This document shows positions 1 through 9,182 of a stretch of DNA of 64,000 nt, piece after piece (position 1 is the first letter of the stretch; each line of letters opens with the position of its first letter). The stretch spans positions 124,001-188,000 of the forward strand of contig CBDCMP010000007.1 in assembly GCA_965218985.1 (NCBI GenBank). The letters run 5' to 3'. The notes under the pieces are model-generated. The model searched no databases and was not told the DNA's origin. It worked only from the letters and a program-made list of their open reading frames with translations. The stretch is from Pseudopedobacter sp965218985. Lineage in GTDB: Bacteria > Bacteroidota > Bacteroidia > Sphingobacteriales > Sphingobacteriaceae. The translations under genes and the position numbers were made by a program.

Positions 1-158
1 AATAATTTGTTTATGCTTCTTTTTGGCTGCAAATCTGTTGAATTTTTCGAGGTAGATGCCAGGCTATCTCTACAAAATTCGCCTCGTTTCGCTCAAAAAC
101 CTGTCTGCCGGCAGGTAGGCTATCAACAAGCTCACGATATAAATTCAAACAGGCTCTA
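1..158. repeat. MITE-like interspersed repeat, copy 1 (cut by window edge)
   Basis: This stretch matches 20022-20183 over most of its length, sharing blocks such as AATAATTTGTTTATGC, TTGAATTTTTCGAG and the terminus AAACAGGCTCTAAA. Only the right end lies inside the window. It differs from copy 2 by an inserted palindrome, CTGCCGGCAG at 105-114. The right terminus supplies the TAG stop codon of the neighbouring epimerase-like gene. It looks like a non-coding mobile repeat; no transposase is encoded. Confidence 0.7.
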
Positions 159-1022
159 AATGGTGATACAAAACTCTGTTTCGTAGACATGCCCATGCTT
201 CACATTTTGAATCGCCTCTTTTTTAGAGATGTCTTTTAACTCTCCTTCGCTATCCGCACAACCCAACCAAGGTTCTATACAAACAAAAGGGGCATCTGCC
301 TTGGACCATAAACCTAAATAATTAAAATGGGGAAATTCCAACAAAACACTTTTGTTACTATAGTTGCTTTTTAAAGTCACTGACCTGGATTTCAAATTTT
401 TAAACACTAAAGCGTCATGATCAAACAGGGTTTTTGAAAGTTTCAATTCCTGATTTTGAGTGGGAATATGCTTAACCTTCCCATTAAACAAACCATGATC
501 CGAGAGTTGATGGGCCATCAGCTGATCATCATATTGAAATTCAATTTTATAATCTTCGAATTTTTCATCCTTACGGAAAGGTACATTGAATGCAGGGTGA
601 GCTCCGACCGAAAAAAACACCTTTTTTTCATCCATGTTGATGATCTTATACATCACTCTCAGCTTTCTGCCTGTAAGATGGTAAACAACCTGAAATTCAA
701 ATTTGTAAGGATACATCTTAAGCGTCTGCTCACTGTATCTTAATTCAAAATGTGCATGTTGTGGTGCTGATTCAATTCTCCTGAAAACACTTGTTCTTGC
801 AAAGCCATGTCTTTTTAAATGGTAAGCTTCCCCATTTACCAAAAGTGTGTCATCCTTTAACCCTCCGACGATTGGAAATAAATTGGGAGCGTGATATCCC
901 CATATATCCGGGTTGGCCTGCCAGATGTACTCGGTTTGATCCAACCTATCCACTAAAGAAACCAGCTCCGCCCCTTTTGAGCTCAGTACCACCTTTATCT
1001 CTTCATTTTCAAGAACAATCAT
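156..1022 (-). CDS. Aldose 1-epimerase (galactose mutarotase-like) family protein
   Basis: This 288-residue cytoplasmic protein resembles the YeaD-like/LacX branch of the aldose epimerase superfamily, whose members interconvert alpha and beta anomers of sugars or sugar phosphates. The family pattern is visible: an early ENEEIKVVLSSKGAELVSL strand pair, PNLFPIVGG near residue 45, an RHGFAR histidine motif near residue 70, GAHPAFNVP near residue 140 (second conserved histidine) and CIEPWLG near residue 250. The ATG is 3 bases from the stop of the exonuclease gene upstream, so the two are probably co-transcribed. The TAG stop lies within the terminus of repeat copy 1, so the last residues may have been altered by that insertion. 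The natural substrate is unknown. Confidence 0.82.
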   Translation of the reverse strand: MIVLENEEIKVVLSSKGAELVSLVDRLDQTEYIWQANPDIWGYHAPNLFPIVGGLKDDTLLVNGEAYHLKRHGFARTSVFRRIESAPQHAHFELRYSEQTLKMYPYKFEFQVVYHLTGRKLRVMYKIINMDEKKVFFSVGAHPAFNVPFRKDEKFEDYKIEFQYDDQLMAHQLSDHGLFNGKVKHIPTQNQELKLSKTLFDHDALVFKNLKSRSVTLKSNYSNKSVLLEFPHFNYLGLWSKADAPFVCIEPWLGCADSEGELKDISKKEAIQNVKHGHVYETEFCITI

Positions 1023-1025
1023 GAT

Positions 1026-2009
1026 CTATATCTTTTTGAATTTATTGGCTAGCATTTGCAACATGTCTTCATTTGCAGGACGATCATCTTTAGGCTTTGT
1101 TCTTTGTGCGGATTCAGACTTTTGCTGCTGAACAGGTTTGGGCCTATGTGCCTCCATCGGTCTGTGAGGCTCTGAAGGTTTAGCCTGTTGCTTCAATTCA
1201 TTTTTTTTATTCCTGTGTTCATTCCAAAATCTCTCTAACCTGTTTTTAGTGTAAAGCGGGAAATCACCGTTCATCATCCAGGAATAATAACTCGGTTCTT
1301 CATCAAAAACCTGAAAAACTATCTTCCCTTTATGCTTACCGAAGTTAAAGCTGGGTTCATTATCTTCATTATAAACCATCCTTCCGGCAAAATCAACAGG
1401 TTTATTCAAATTGGTGAATAAATGCAAAGCCTCTATATCGTTCTTAACCGGCTTGGAGAGATTGCCTTTCTTATCCTCCCAATCTAAATTCTCGTACTTT
1501 TCGATCTGAGAAAGCAGCACTTCATAGGTGGCCCTGATATCAGCCTCTGCAGAATGCGCATTCACAATATCTTTTCCGCAATAGAATTTATAAGCTGCCT
1601 TTAACGTACGTTGCTCCATCTGATGAAAGATATTTTGTACATCTACGAACTTGCGATCATCAATATCGAATTTAACACCCACTCTTAAAAACTCTTCCAT
1701 CAACATAGGGATATCAAATTTGTTGGAGTTGTAGCCAGCCAAATCTGCATCGGCCAAAAAATCGATGATCTCCTGTGCGATCTCTTTAAATGCAGGTGCA
1801 TCTTTCACGTCTTCATCGTAAATGCCATGTATGGAGGAGGATTCGACCGGAATAGGTATCAGCGGGTTTACCTTTAATGTTTTGATCTCTTCTGTACCGT
1901 CTGGCATCGCTTTTAAAATGGATATCTCTACTATTCTGTCTGAAGCGACATTGATTCCTGTCGCCTCTAAATCAAAAAATGCTAACGGTTTTTTAAGATG
2001 GAGTTTCAT
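1026..2009 (-). CDS. DnaQ-like 3'-5' exonuclease with C-terminal exodeoxyribonuclease X-like region
   Basis: The N-terminal half is a DEDD-type exonuclease: AFFDLEATG holds the first DxE pair, AGYNSNKFDIPML the Exo II aspartate, and NAHSAEADIRATYEVL the HxxxxxD of the DEDDh subclass. The family removes nucleotides from DNA 3' ends in proofreading or repair. After residue 200 comes a GRMVYNEDNEPSFNFGKHKG segment typical of the ExoX-like/DUF3820 extension, then a basic, Q/K/P-rich tail. The longer reading frame starts at 2060, but the ATG at 2009 begins right at MKLHLKKPLAFFDLEATG and fits the family better, giving 327 residues. It is not the epsilon subunit by length and tail. It probably shares a transcript with the epimerase gene. 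Confidence 0.83.
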   Translation of the reverse strand: MKLHLKKPLAFFDLEATGINVASDRIVEISILKAMPDGTEEIKTLKVNPLIPIPVESSSIHGIYDEDVKDAPAFKEIAQEIIDFLADADLAGYNSNKFDIPMLMEEFLRVGVKFDIDDRKFVDVQNIFHQMEQRTLKAAYKFYCGKDIVNAHSAEADIRATYEVLLSQIEKYENLDWEDKKGNLSKPVKNDIEALHLFTNLNKPVDFAGRMVYNEDNEPSFNFGKHKGKIVFQVFDEEPSYYSWMMNGDFPLYTKNRLERFWNEHRNKKNELKQQAKPSEPHRPMEAHRPKPVQQQKSESAQRTKPKDDRPANEDMLQMLANKFKKI

Positions 2010-2077
2010 TATGGGTTTTGCTATAAGGTTTGATTGGATGGATTGGAGGTTGGAGGACATGCGATCTTCATGGTGAG

Positions 2078-2200
2078 TTAACTAAAAATAAGGATACCCA
2101 ATAATATGCCGACCACCATGATGACATACAGCAAGATCTCGTTACTGGCGAATTGCTTGTATCTACTCCAAAATGAATAATCAGCTTTGTTTTTTGACAT
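2078..2200 (-). CDS. Small single-pass membrane protein, 40 residues
   Basis: A short open frame runs from ATG at 2200 to TAA at 2078. The protein begins MSKNKADYSFWSRYKQFASN, a basic aromatic head, followed by a continuous hydrophobic stretch (EILLYVIMVVGILLGILIFS) that would span the membrane once. It lies between the thioredoxin genes and the exonuclease gene on the same strand. No function can be assigned. The amphipathic-head plus single-helix layout and clean start and stop make it more likely coding than chance, but this rests on appearance alone. Confidence 0.5.
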   Translation of the reverse strand: MSKNKADYSFWSRYKQFASNEILLYVIMVVGILLGILIFS

Positions 2201-2279
2201 CTCTATAAGCAGAATTTAATCCTGAAAGATGAAGGTCGGGATTTTTAGCACAGGATAAAAGAATTAAAATGAGAAAATC

Positions 2280-2885
2280 TTATTTGATCACAGAATATTC
2301 AGGCACTTTTTGATGATTGACTAGGGCATTGAGCACGTTCTGCACATAAGATGTTTTATCTTTTTTCTTGTTATCCATATCATTATCTATCGGACCTGCG
2401 TATTTCAATACCCAGTCTTTTCCCTGCCTCCATAACACAAAAGCTTCAGGAGTGTACCTAACGCCGTATTTCACGGTCACCTTCTGATCAGGATCCTGGA
2501 GATAAGGGAAATCATACCTGCCTTTCTCTGAATTCTTTTGCATCTCCTCCAATGTCTCTTCAGGTGAATAGGAAGGATCACTCGGATTGATGGTGATCAA
2601 TGAAAATCCTTTAGCTGCATAAGTGGTTTGAATGGCCTTGATTCTGTCCCTGTATAATATACAGTGATAGCAACCATTGGTCATAAAAACCACTACAACT
2701 CCTTTTTTATTTGCATAGTCGCTTAGGCTGACCGTCTCAGGCTGACCTTTTACCGTATTATGTAACGTAAAACCTTCCACAATCTGTCCTAACTTTAAAG
2801 TGTCCGTTGGCGCTGCAGCAAAAACACCCTGACTAACCATGACGAGCAAGCCTATAAGGCTTATTTTATTTAATTTATTTCTCAT
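2280..2885 (-). CDS. Exported thioredoxin-fold (redoxin) protein with CYHC site
   Basis: The protein has 201 residues, starting MRNKLNKISLIGLLVMVSQG and with a probable signal peptide ending near VFAAAP. A peroxiredoxin/AhpC-TSA-like domain follows: GQIVEGFTLHNT at the start of the fold and VVVFMTNGCYHCILYRDR with a CxxC pair. The downstream TINPSDPSYSPEETLEEM and RYTPEAFVLW (cis-proline strand) parallel the neighbour at 2875-3480, so the two are tandem paralogues. The ATG at 2885 overlaps the stop of that neighbour by 11 bases, which indicates translational coupling. A longer frame starting at 2942 lacks an N-terminal signal and is less likely. It is probably a periplasmic thiol oxidoreductase; the partner is unknown. 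Confidence 0.78.
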   Translation of the reverse strand: MRNKLNKISLIGLLVMVSQGVFAAAPTDTLKLGQIVEGFTLHNTVKGQPETVSLSDYANKKGVVVVFMTNGCYHCILYRDRIKAIQTTYAAKGFSLITINPSDPSYSPEETLEEMQKNSEKGRYDFPYLQDPDQKVTVKYGVRYTPEAFVLWRQGKDWVLKYAGPIDNDMDNKKKDKTSYVQNVLNALVNHQKVPEYSVIK

Positions 2886-3480
2886 TTTTCCACTTAATTG
2901 AACATCCAACAGCTTTTGTTTGGCTGATTTTTGGCTCACCATTCTTTAATAAGGCATCGGCAGCGTTTTCAGCATATTTTGTTTTATTGGGGTTGATGTT
3001 CTCGGTATCGTCGTCAATGGCACCAATATATCTTACCCTATTTCCTTCATCTGTTTTCTTTAACAAATATAGATGGGGCGTTGCCCTCGCTCCGTAGGCT
3101 CTTGTGACATTTTGAGTTTCATCTATTAAATAGGGAAACGCATATTTTTTATCTTTAGCTCTCTTCTTCATATTCTCAAATGAATCTTCAGGATAAGCTG
3201 TGGGATCATTCGGGTTGATAGCGATGACCGGATATCCTTTTGCAGCATATTTGGCATCCAGTTCTATGATACGTTGTTCATAGGCTTTGGCGTACGGGCA
3301 ATGATTGCAAGTGAAGATCACGAAGAAGCCTTTAGCATTTTTATAGTTCGCTAAAGATACCATCTTGCCATCTACATTCTCAAGTTTAAAGTCTGTTGCT
3401 AGGTCTCCGATTTTGTAACCAGTTTGCGCCTTTGCTATACTTGCAACAGCTACCAAAAAAAGAATCGATAAATTTTTCAT
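2875..3480 (-). CDS. Exported thioredoxin-fold (redoxin) protein with CNHC site
   Basis: The 201-residue protein has a signal peptide (MKNLSILFLVAVASIAKAQ) and a redoxin domain: GDLATDFKLENVDGK, then FFVIFTCNHCPYAKAYEQR with the redox pair CNHC, then AINPNDPTAYPEDS and the cis-proline strand RATPHLYLL. This is the thioredoxin family with a C-N-H-C-P site common in Bacteroidota. It is the middle gene of three thioredoxin-fold genes on one strand, four bases downstream of the TlpA-like gene and overlapping the next gene by 11 bases. A role in periplasmic thiol or peroxide chemistry is inferred. Confidence 0.8.
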   Translation of the reverse strand: MKNLSILFLVAVASIAKAQTGYKIGDLATDFKLENVDGKMVSLANYKNAKGFFVIFTCNHCPYAKAYEQRIIELDAKYAAKGYPVIAINPNDPTAYPEDSFENMKKRAKDKKYAFPYLIDETQNVTRAYGARATPHLYLLKKTDEGNRVRYIGAIDDDTENINPNKTKYAENAADALLKNGEPKISQTKAVGCSIKWKNEK

Positions 3481-3484
3481 GGCA

Positions 3485-3967
3485 CTATTTATTTTTTAAA
3501 TATACTTTTTCTAATTCTTCATAGGAGAATTCCTGTTCGTAAAAATTTCGTGAGCCTTTTTGTTGATTGATCATTAAGGTGGCCGGTAAAGAACCTGTCC
3601 AATCTTTATTTACCCGGTCAATATATTCCTGTTCTGACTGCTCATTCAATAAATACACTTCACACTTCAGATCGTTTTTCTTCACAAATGGCTTGACCAC
3701 CTTATCCAGTTTGGATTTAAAATCAGTGCTCATGAGGATGACTTTTAAAGGTTCGTTACGATAGGTACTGTTCAGCTTTTCAAAATCCGGCAGTTCTTTT
3801 ATGCAAGGTGCGCACCAGGTTGCCCAAAAATTAATTATATAAACGGTATCTCTTCCTGCAGCTATCCTTTTTTCTAGCTGATCCAGGCTCATCAGTTTCA
3901 CTTGTGCCGAAGAGAGCTTAGCTGTTGAGCATAAAATCAGGAAGGATAGTGCTAATCTTAATTTCAT
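3485..3967 (-). CDS. TlpA-like periplasmic thioredoxin
   Basis: The gene encodes 160 residues from the ATG at 3967 (MKLRLALSFLILCSTAKLSS, a signal peptide). The mature part begins QVKLMSLDQLEKRI and carries a classical site, FWATWCAPCIKELPDFEK, with the WCxxC pair, followed by VILMSTDF and SLPATLMI (cis-proline). Such TlpA/ResA-like proteins reduce disulfides in periplasmic proteins, for instance in cytochrome maturation or stress responses. It is the first gene of the three-gene thioredoxin cluster. An upstream ATG at 3985 would add six residues before the signal peptide and is less convincing. Confidence 0.84.
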   Translation of the reverse strand: MKLRLALSFLILCSTAKLSSAQVKLMSLDQLEKRIAAGRDTVYIINFWATWCAPCIKELPDFEKLNSTYRNEPLKVILMSTDFKSKLDKVVKPFVKKNDLKCEVYLLNEQSEQEYIDRVNKDWTGSLPATLMINQQKGSRNFYEQEFSYEELEKVYLKNK

Positions 3968-4004
3968 GATTTGATAACGTTCCAATTGATTTAAAATTTT
4001 TTAA

Positions 4005-4544
4005 TCATTCCACACTCCCACACCTGGAGAAATATTTATAGGTGTAGGGATCATGCAGCCTTGTCAGTATCACTCCTTTTGATGAGCTGGCATGAACATA
4101 ATAACCGTTCTGCAGGTAAATGCCCACATGACTGAATCGCTTTCCATCATAATCAAAGAAAACCAAATCACCTTCCTTTAACTGGTTCTCGTACTTTCTT
4201 TTAATGATTTGCACTTGCTGGGAAGTCATTCTTGGAATTTGTTTCTCATAAACATCCTTATAACAGAGGTAAACCAAACCAGAGCAATCCACCCCATGTT
4301 TATCCAAGCCCCCAAATTCATAGCTTGTTCCTTCCCAGTCATCAATGAATTCATACAATTTTCCGTTTTTGATGTCGTTTTTAGAGACTTCCATCATCTC
4401 CGCATATTTGGAGGCGATTTTATTGGAGGGTTGCCCAAAGGTTGATCCGGAAGATTTTGCGAGGTGTTTCTTTGATTTACAGGACGTGAAAGAAACAGTA
4501 AGGATGGTCAATGAAATGATATATAAACTGCTTTTACTTTTCAT
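4005..4544 (-). CDS. NlpC/P60 (C40) peptidase lipoprotein
   Basis: The 179-residue lipoprotein has a signal peptide and lipobox SFTSC, with Cys22 as the probable lipidated residue. The catalytic domain occupies the C-terminal two thirds: GVDCSGLVYLCYKD carries the nucleophile Cys87, FSHVGIYLQNG the catalytic His139, and YYVHASSSKGV a further conserved His151. NlpC/P60 enzymes cleave gamma-D-glutamyl-diaminopimelate bonds in peptidoglycan, here from a membrane anchor in the periplasm. The length matches single-domain Spr-like members. It lies upstream of the thioredoxin cluster on the same strand, with a 37-base gap. Confidence 0.88.
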   Translation of the reverse strand: MKSKSSLYIISLTILTVSFTSCKSKKHLAKSSGSTFGQPSNKIASKYAEMMEVSKNDIKNGKLYEFIDDWEGTSYEFGGLDKHGVDCSGLVYLCYKDVYEKQIPRMTSQQVQIIKRKYENQLKEGDLVFFDYDGKRFSHVGIYLQNGYYVHASSSKGVILTRLHDPYTYKYFSRCGSVE

Positions 4545-4640
4545 AATCTGGATTGAACATTAATGGCACATGTGTTGTTTAGACATAAGTTTCAGTGATT
4601 TGAATTTTAGCATTCATGAAAATTAGTGCATTTATTTCAG

Positions 4641-7253
4641 TTACGATTGTTTCAAAACCTTCTGAATCTCGTCCAGCTTCATCAAGGCCTCCACTGGTGT
4701 GAGCGTATTCACATCCAAGTTGTTCAGCACATCTCTTATTTTAATCAGAACAGGATCATCCAGAGAAAACATCTGTAATTGAACAGGTTGCTTTTGCATC
4801 TTCATCAGGCTGGCCTTTACATGTTCACCGCCTGTGCGCTCATTCTCCAGACGTTTTAAGATCTCGTTTGCTCTTTTTAAAACAATAGCCGGCATGCCAG
4901 CCATTTTAGCCACATGGATACCGAAACTATGTTCACTTCCGCCGGGGACCAGCTTTCTTAGGAAAATCACCTTGTTACCCACCTCTTTAACGGAGACATT
5001 GAAGTTTTTAACGCGGTTAAAAGAATTGCTCAGCTCATTCAACTCATGATAATGCGTGGCGAACAACGTCTTGGCTTTCGCTGATGGATGATTATGCAAA
5101 TATTCGGCAATGGCCCAGGCAATGGAGATGCCATCGTAAGTGGAAGTGCCGCGACCGATCTCATCCAGCAGAATCAGGCTTCTATCTGACAAATTGTTCA
5201 GGATGCTGGCGGTTTCATTCATCTCCACCATGAAGGTGGATTCACCGGATGATAAATTGTCTGAAGCCCCCACTCTGGTAAAAATCTTATCAACTATACC
5301 AATTGTGGCTTCTTTTGCGGGAACAAAACTTCCCATTTGTGCCATCAGCACAATCAAACCAGTCTGTCTCAACAAAGCTGATTTGCCTGCCATATTCGGA
5401 CCAGTGATGATGATGATTTGCTGAGAATCGTTATCCAGGTAAACACTGTTAGTGATGTATTCCTCGCCCAAAGGCAAATTTTGCTCAATTACCGGATGTC
5501 GGCCTCCTTTGATATCGAGTAGTTTCTCCGTATTGATGGAAGGCTTCACATAGTGATTCTTTTTTGCCGTTTCAGCAAAACAAAGCAACACGTCCAACTG
5601 CGCAACCAGGTAAGCATTCAACTGGATGGGTTTGATGAATTCGGCCGCCGCATTCACCAAATCTGCGAATAGGCGGGTTTCAATCGTCAGGATCTTCTCC
5701 TCTGCTCCCAGGATCTGATCTTCATATTCCTTCAATTCCGGGGTGATGTAACGTTCGGCGTTTACCAGCGTTTGTTTTCTGATCCACTCCTGCGGGACTT
5801 TATCTTTATGGGTGTTGGAGACTTCCAGGTAATACCCGAAAACATTATTGAAGGCGATTTTTAGGGATGAAATCCCCGTGACCTCTGCTTCCCGCTTCTG
5901 CAACTCCAGCAAATAATCCTTTCCGCCAAATGCGATTTTCCTTAAGCGGTCCAGATCTGCATCGATCCCATCTGCCATCACCTTACCTTTATTTAACTGA
6001 ACGGGCGGATCGGCCTGTAACTCCCTTTCTATCTTCTCCCGAATGGATGAGCAAAGGTTGATTTGCTCTCCAATCCGTTTCACTGCTTCCTGGGGAATCT
6101 CTTCACAAATATTCTTTACTTCGACAATAGCTGTCAGTGCTCTTTTCAATTGGATGATCTCCCTCGGATTGCTTTTCTGTAGTCCTATTTTAGAGATCAA
6201 ACGCTCCAAATCACCAATCTGACGGATGTAACCCTGAAGTTTCGTTCTCGAATCCGCATGTTCATAAAAAAATTGGACAACAGTCAACCGCTCCTGAATT
6301 GGCTTCTCGCTTTTTAAAGGCATCACCATCCATTTGCGCAGCATCCTTGCACCCATAGCACAGGAAGTATGGTCTAACACGTCAATCAATGTTTTGGCAT
6401 TTTCGTTGTTAGAACCGATAAGCTCCAAATTTCGGACGGTAAAACGGTCCAGCCACATGTAACGGTCTTCCTCTATTCTGGAGACGTTACTGATGTGCTG
6501 TAATTGCCGGTGTTCTGTTTCATTTAGATAATGCAGGGAGACGCCAGCCGCCACAATTCCCAAATTCATCCGTTCAATCCCAAAACCTTTTAAAGATTTA
6601 ACCTCGAAATGTTTTAATAAAGTTTCCTGGGCATAGTCTGTAGTGAATGCCCAATCGTCTAGGGGATAAGTGTAAAAGCCTGAGCCAAAATATGCAGTGA
6701 AATCTTTTACCTTTGATTTGGAAAAAACCACTTCGCTGGGCTTAAATCCCTGCAAAAGCTTATCGATGTATTCCGCATCTCCCTGTGCCACCATAAATTC
6801 TCCGGTAGAGATATCCAGAAAAGAAATACCTATGGTTTGCTTTTCAAAATGTAATGCAGCCAGGTAATTATTTGCCTTTTGCTGTACGATATTATCGCTA
6901 TAGGCTACTCCGGGCGTCACCAATTCGGTCACTCCGCGTTTAACGATGCCTTTCACTGATTTTGGATCTTCTAACTGATCGCAAATGGCCACACGCTGAC
7001 CGGCCCGGACTAATTTTGGCAAATAAGTTTCTATGGAGTGATGCGGAAAACCGGCAAGTTCTATATGAGATGCAGAGCCATTGGCTCTTTTGGTTAGAAC
7101 AATCCCTAAAATCTGAGATGCTTTCACCGCGTCCTCGCCAAAGGTCTCATAGAAATCACCCACTCTGAACAACAATAAAGCACCTGGATGTTTCATCTTG
7201 ATCTGGTTGTACTGAGTCATTAAAGGGGTTTCCTTTTCGTTCTTTTTAGCCAA
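4641..7253 (-). CDS. mutS: DNA mismatch repair protein MutS
   Basis: The 870-residue length is normal for MutS. The mismatch-binding motif is present early (LLFRVGDFYETFGEDA, with the FxE pair). The ATPase region has the Walker A GPNMAGKSALLRQT near residue 618, the LSSGESTFMVEM signature, and the Walker B LILLDEIGRGTSTYDG, followed by FATHYHEL. MutS binds mispaired or looped DNA and recruits MutL to begin excision repair. The gene appears monocistronic, with a gap of 96 bases before the NlpC/P60 gene. Nothing looks truncated, so the strain should not be a mutator for this reason. Confidence 0.98.
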   Translation of the reverse strand: MAKKNEKETPLMTQYNQIKMKHPGALLLFRVGDFYETFGEDAVKASQILGIVLTKRANGSASHIELAGFPHHSIETYLPKLVRAGQRVAICDQLEDPKSVKGIVKRGVTELVTPGVAYSDNIVQQKANNYLAALHFEKQTIGISFLDISTGEFMVAQGDAEYIDKLLQGFKPSEVVFSKSKVKDFTAYFGSGFYTYPLDDWAFTTDYAQETLLKHFEVKSLKGFGIERMNLGIVAAGVSLHYLNETEHRQLQHISNVSRIEEDRYMWLDRFTVRNLELIGSNNENAKTLIDVLDHTSCAMGARMLRKWMVMPLKSEKPIQERLTVVQFFYEHADSRTKLQGYIRQIGDLERLISKIGLQKSNPREIIQLKRALTAIVEVKNICEEIPQEAVKRIGEQINLCSSIREKIERELQADPPVQLNKGKVMADGIDADLDRLRKIAFGGKDYLLELQKREAEVTGISSLKIAFNNVFGYYLEVSNTHKDKVPQEWIRKQTLVNAERYITPELKEYEDQILGAEEKILTIETRLFADLVNAAAEFIKPIQLNAYLVAQLDVLLCFAETAKKNHYVKPSINTEKLLDIKGGRHPVIEQNLPLGEEYITNSVYLDNDSQQIIIITGPNMAGKSALLRQTGLIVLMAQMGSFVPAKEATIGIVDKIFTRVGASDNLSSGESTFMVEMNETASILNNLSDRSLILLDEIGRGTSTYDGISIAWAIAEYLHNHPSAKAKTLFATHYHELNELSNSFNRVKNFNVSVKEVGNKVIFLRKLVPGGSEHSFGIHVAKMAGMPAIVLKRANEILKRLENERTGGEHVKASLMKMQKQPVQLQMFSLDDPVLIKIRDVLNNLDVNTLTPVEALMKLDEIQKVLKQS

Positions 7254-7470
7254 CTTGAATATCGGTTTTGAACTGCAAAGTTAAAAATTAATGCAAGTGG
7301 ATGGAGATTGTTGAAAATTTAACAATTGTGGACACTTACCTCGTTATAAATATTTTAAAACAGGGTGGAAGCAGATGCTCTGTGTCATCCATAGTTCAAA
7401 GATTGTGCAAAAAACAAGTTAAAAAGTAGAAGTAATTACTTTAAATTCGCAACCTGATTAAAACATGTTC

Positions 7471-8373
7471 ATGAGAAAAAAAATCTTCCATATAAGCTTA
7501 GTAGTATTGCTTTATTTAACCTCCTGTGGTTCATCAACTTCAAAAACATCAAATATTTCATCCTCAGACACCCTGATTTCAAATTCCTCCGAAGACAAGA
7601 TGGGGTCTGTTGAGCCTTCCCCGGCAAATCAGCCCGGAAAAAAAATAGCTGCTGCAGCCATTATCCTGGCCCGCAAACAAGTTCCCGTTTTATGTTATCA
7701 TCAAATAAGGGATTGGACGGCTAAAGATTCCAAATCAGCTAAAGATTATGTGATCCCTGTTCAAACGTTTAAAGATCAAATTAAAATGCTGGCTGACAGT
7801 GGCTACCACAGCATCCAACCGGATCAGCTTTATAATTATCTGGCTTATGGGGATGCTTTACCGGAAAAACCGGTGATGATCACTTTTGATGACACCGATT
7901 ATGACCAGTTTGAAATTGGTGCCAAAGAGCTAAAAAAATATGGCTATAAAGCTGCTTATTTCATCATGACGGTATCCATCGGCCGTAATGGCAAATACAG
8001 GTACATGAGTAAGGAAGACATCAAACAACTTTCTGATGAAGGAAATACCATTGGCAGCCACACTTATGATCATCAGAATGTGAAAAAACTAAAAGGAGAG
8101 GATTGGGTAAAACAAATTGATAAACCAACGGAAAAGTTGGAAGAGATCACCGGCAGAAAAATAGATCACTTCGCTTATCCATTTGGGTTATGGAATAAAG
8201 AGGCGATTCCAGAATTGAAGAAGAGAGGATTTAAGGATGCTTATATCTTATCTACTTCCAGAGATGAACAAAATCCTTTATACACCATTAGAAGAATTAT
8301 TGCGAGTGGCTATTGGAGCCCTAAAACTTTGCACAACAGCATGGTGAATAGTTTTGCGCAGAACAGGAATTAA
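7471..8373 (+). CDS. Polysaccharide deacetylase (NodB-fold) lipoprotein
   Basis: The protein has about 300 residues with a lipoprotein signal (MRKKIFHISLVVLLYLTSC) and a serine-rich linker. The NodB homology domain starts at VPVLCYHQIRDW. The metal site is visible: MITFDDTDYDQ (TFDD motif) and IGSHTYDHQNV (HxxxH), with FAYPFGLW as the third motif. Family members remove N- or O-acetyl groups from polysaccharides such as chitin, peptidoglycan or biofilm glucosamine polymers. An alternative ATG lies six bases upstream at 7465. The gene stands alone, divergent from mutS. Substrate cannot be told from sequence. Confidence 0.86.
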   Translation: MRKKIFHISLVVLLYLTSCGSSTSKTSNISSSDTLISNSSEDKMGSVEPSPANQPGKKIAAAAIILARKQVPVLCYHQIRDWTAKDSKSAKDYVIPVQTFKDQIKMLADSGYHSIQPDQLYNYLAYGDALPEKPVMITFDDTDYDQFEIGAKELKKYGYKAAYFIMTVSIGRNGKYRYMSKEDIKQLSDEGNTIGSHTYDHQNVKKLKGEDWVKQIDKPTEKLEEITGRKIDHFAYPFGLWNKEAIPELKKRGFKDAYILSTSRDEQNPLYTIRRIIASGYWSPKTLHNSMVNSFAQNRN

Positions 8374-8381
8374 CAATTATA

Positions 8382-9179
8382 TCATTTAATCACCACCGTT
8401 TTCATTTGAGAGGTATGAGCGCTGAAGTAACCTAAAGCTCCATTATTGAAATTTGAATCGGGATTGGCAGGAGCCGTTGGTGGGCCGCCGTTTCCTGATA
8501 TTTGCGAAATCGCGAAAAAATATCTATAAATATGCTGATCGATACATTGAAAATCCAGTGTTACCCTATCACCTGTTTTTAATTCCGGATCAGCAGTGAA
8601 GACCGTGTTCACTACATTTTTTCCGTCATTGAACCTATCGCTGTCAACATAGTAAGCGTTTCTTACCGTATCATTCACATTGACCACATAATTGTATTGA
8701 TTCGGAATGTTTTTTGGATCGGCAAAATTCACCTGCACATATTTTCTTTTGTTATTAAAAAAAGTGATTTCTGTGGCCGTCAGTGAATCCAGTAACACAG
8801 GTTGAGGCATGGTGGAGATGGCTGTATAAACTTTACCATTGGCGGTGACTTCAATGGTATATTTTCTTCCCGGTTTACCAATAAAGAAATCTGACTCATA
8901 ATTTCCTGGTGAGTTTTCTTTGTAGCTATAAGTTTTACCATTTTCCTCTTTTACCAGCACCTGAGCATTTGCATACGGAACGATGGAATTGTTGTCGTCA
9001 AAGTTTTTTGTTTGGGAGATTTTCACGAGCTGATGATTAATGTTATTTACCACATTGGCCTCAATCACGATTCTCGGGTCAGTGCTATTGAGATTCACAT
9101 CGATCACATCCTCGCATGAATTCAGCAAAAATGAAATGGTAAGGAGCGTGCATGAAATAAAAAATCTCTCGATTCTCAT
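8382..9179 (-). CDS. DUF4249 lipoprotein, partner of TonB-dependent receptor
   Basis: The 265-residue lipoprotein (MRIERFFISCTLLTISFLLN, then SCEDVIDVNL) has a DUF4249 architecture: a conserved CEDVIDVNLNSTDPRIVIEA start, then a PYANAQVLVKEENGK strand pattern and repeated beta-rich segments. It begins three bases after the stop of the TonB-dependent receptor gene on the same strand, and this receptor-plus-DUF4249 pairing is widespread in Bacteroidota. By analogy with SusD-type partners it probably sits on the outer surface and helps the receptor bind its ligand, but DUF4249 itself has no settled biochemical function. Confidence 0.85.
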   Translation of the reverse strand: MRIERFFISCTLLTISFLLNSCEDVIDVNLNSTDPRIVIEANVVNNINHQLVKISQTKNFDDNNSIVPYANAQVLVKEENGKTYSYKENSPGNYESDFFIGKPGRKYTIEVTANGKVYTAISTMPQPVLLDSLTATEITFFNNKRKYVQVNFADPKNIPNQYNYVVNVNDTVRNAYYVDSDRFNDGKNVVNTVFTADPELKTGDRVTLDFQCIDQHIYRYFFAISQISGNGGPPTAPANPDSNFNNGALGYFSAHTSQMKTVVIK

Positions 9180-9182
9180 ATT

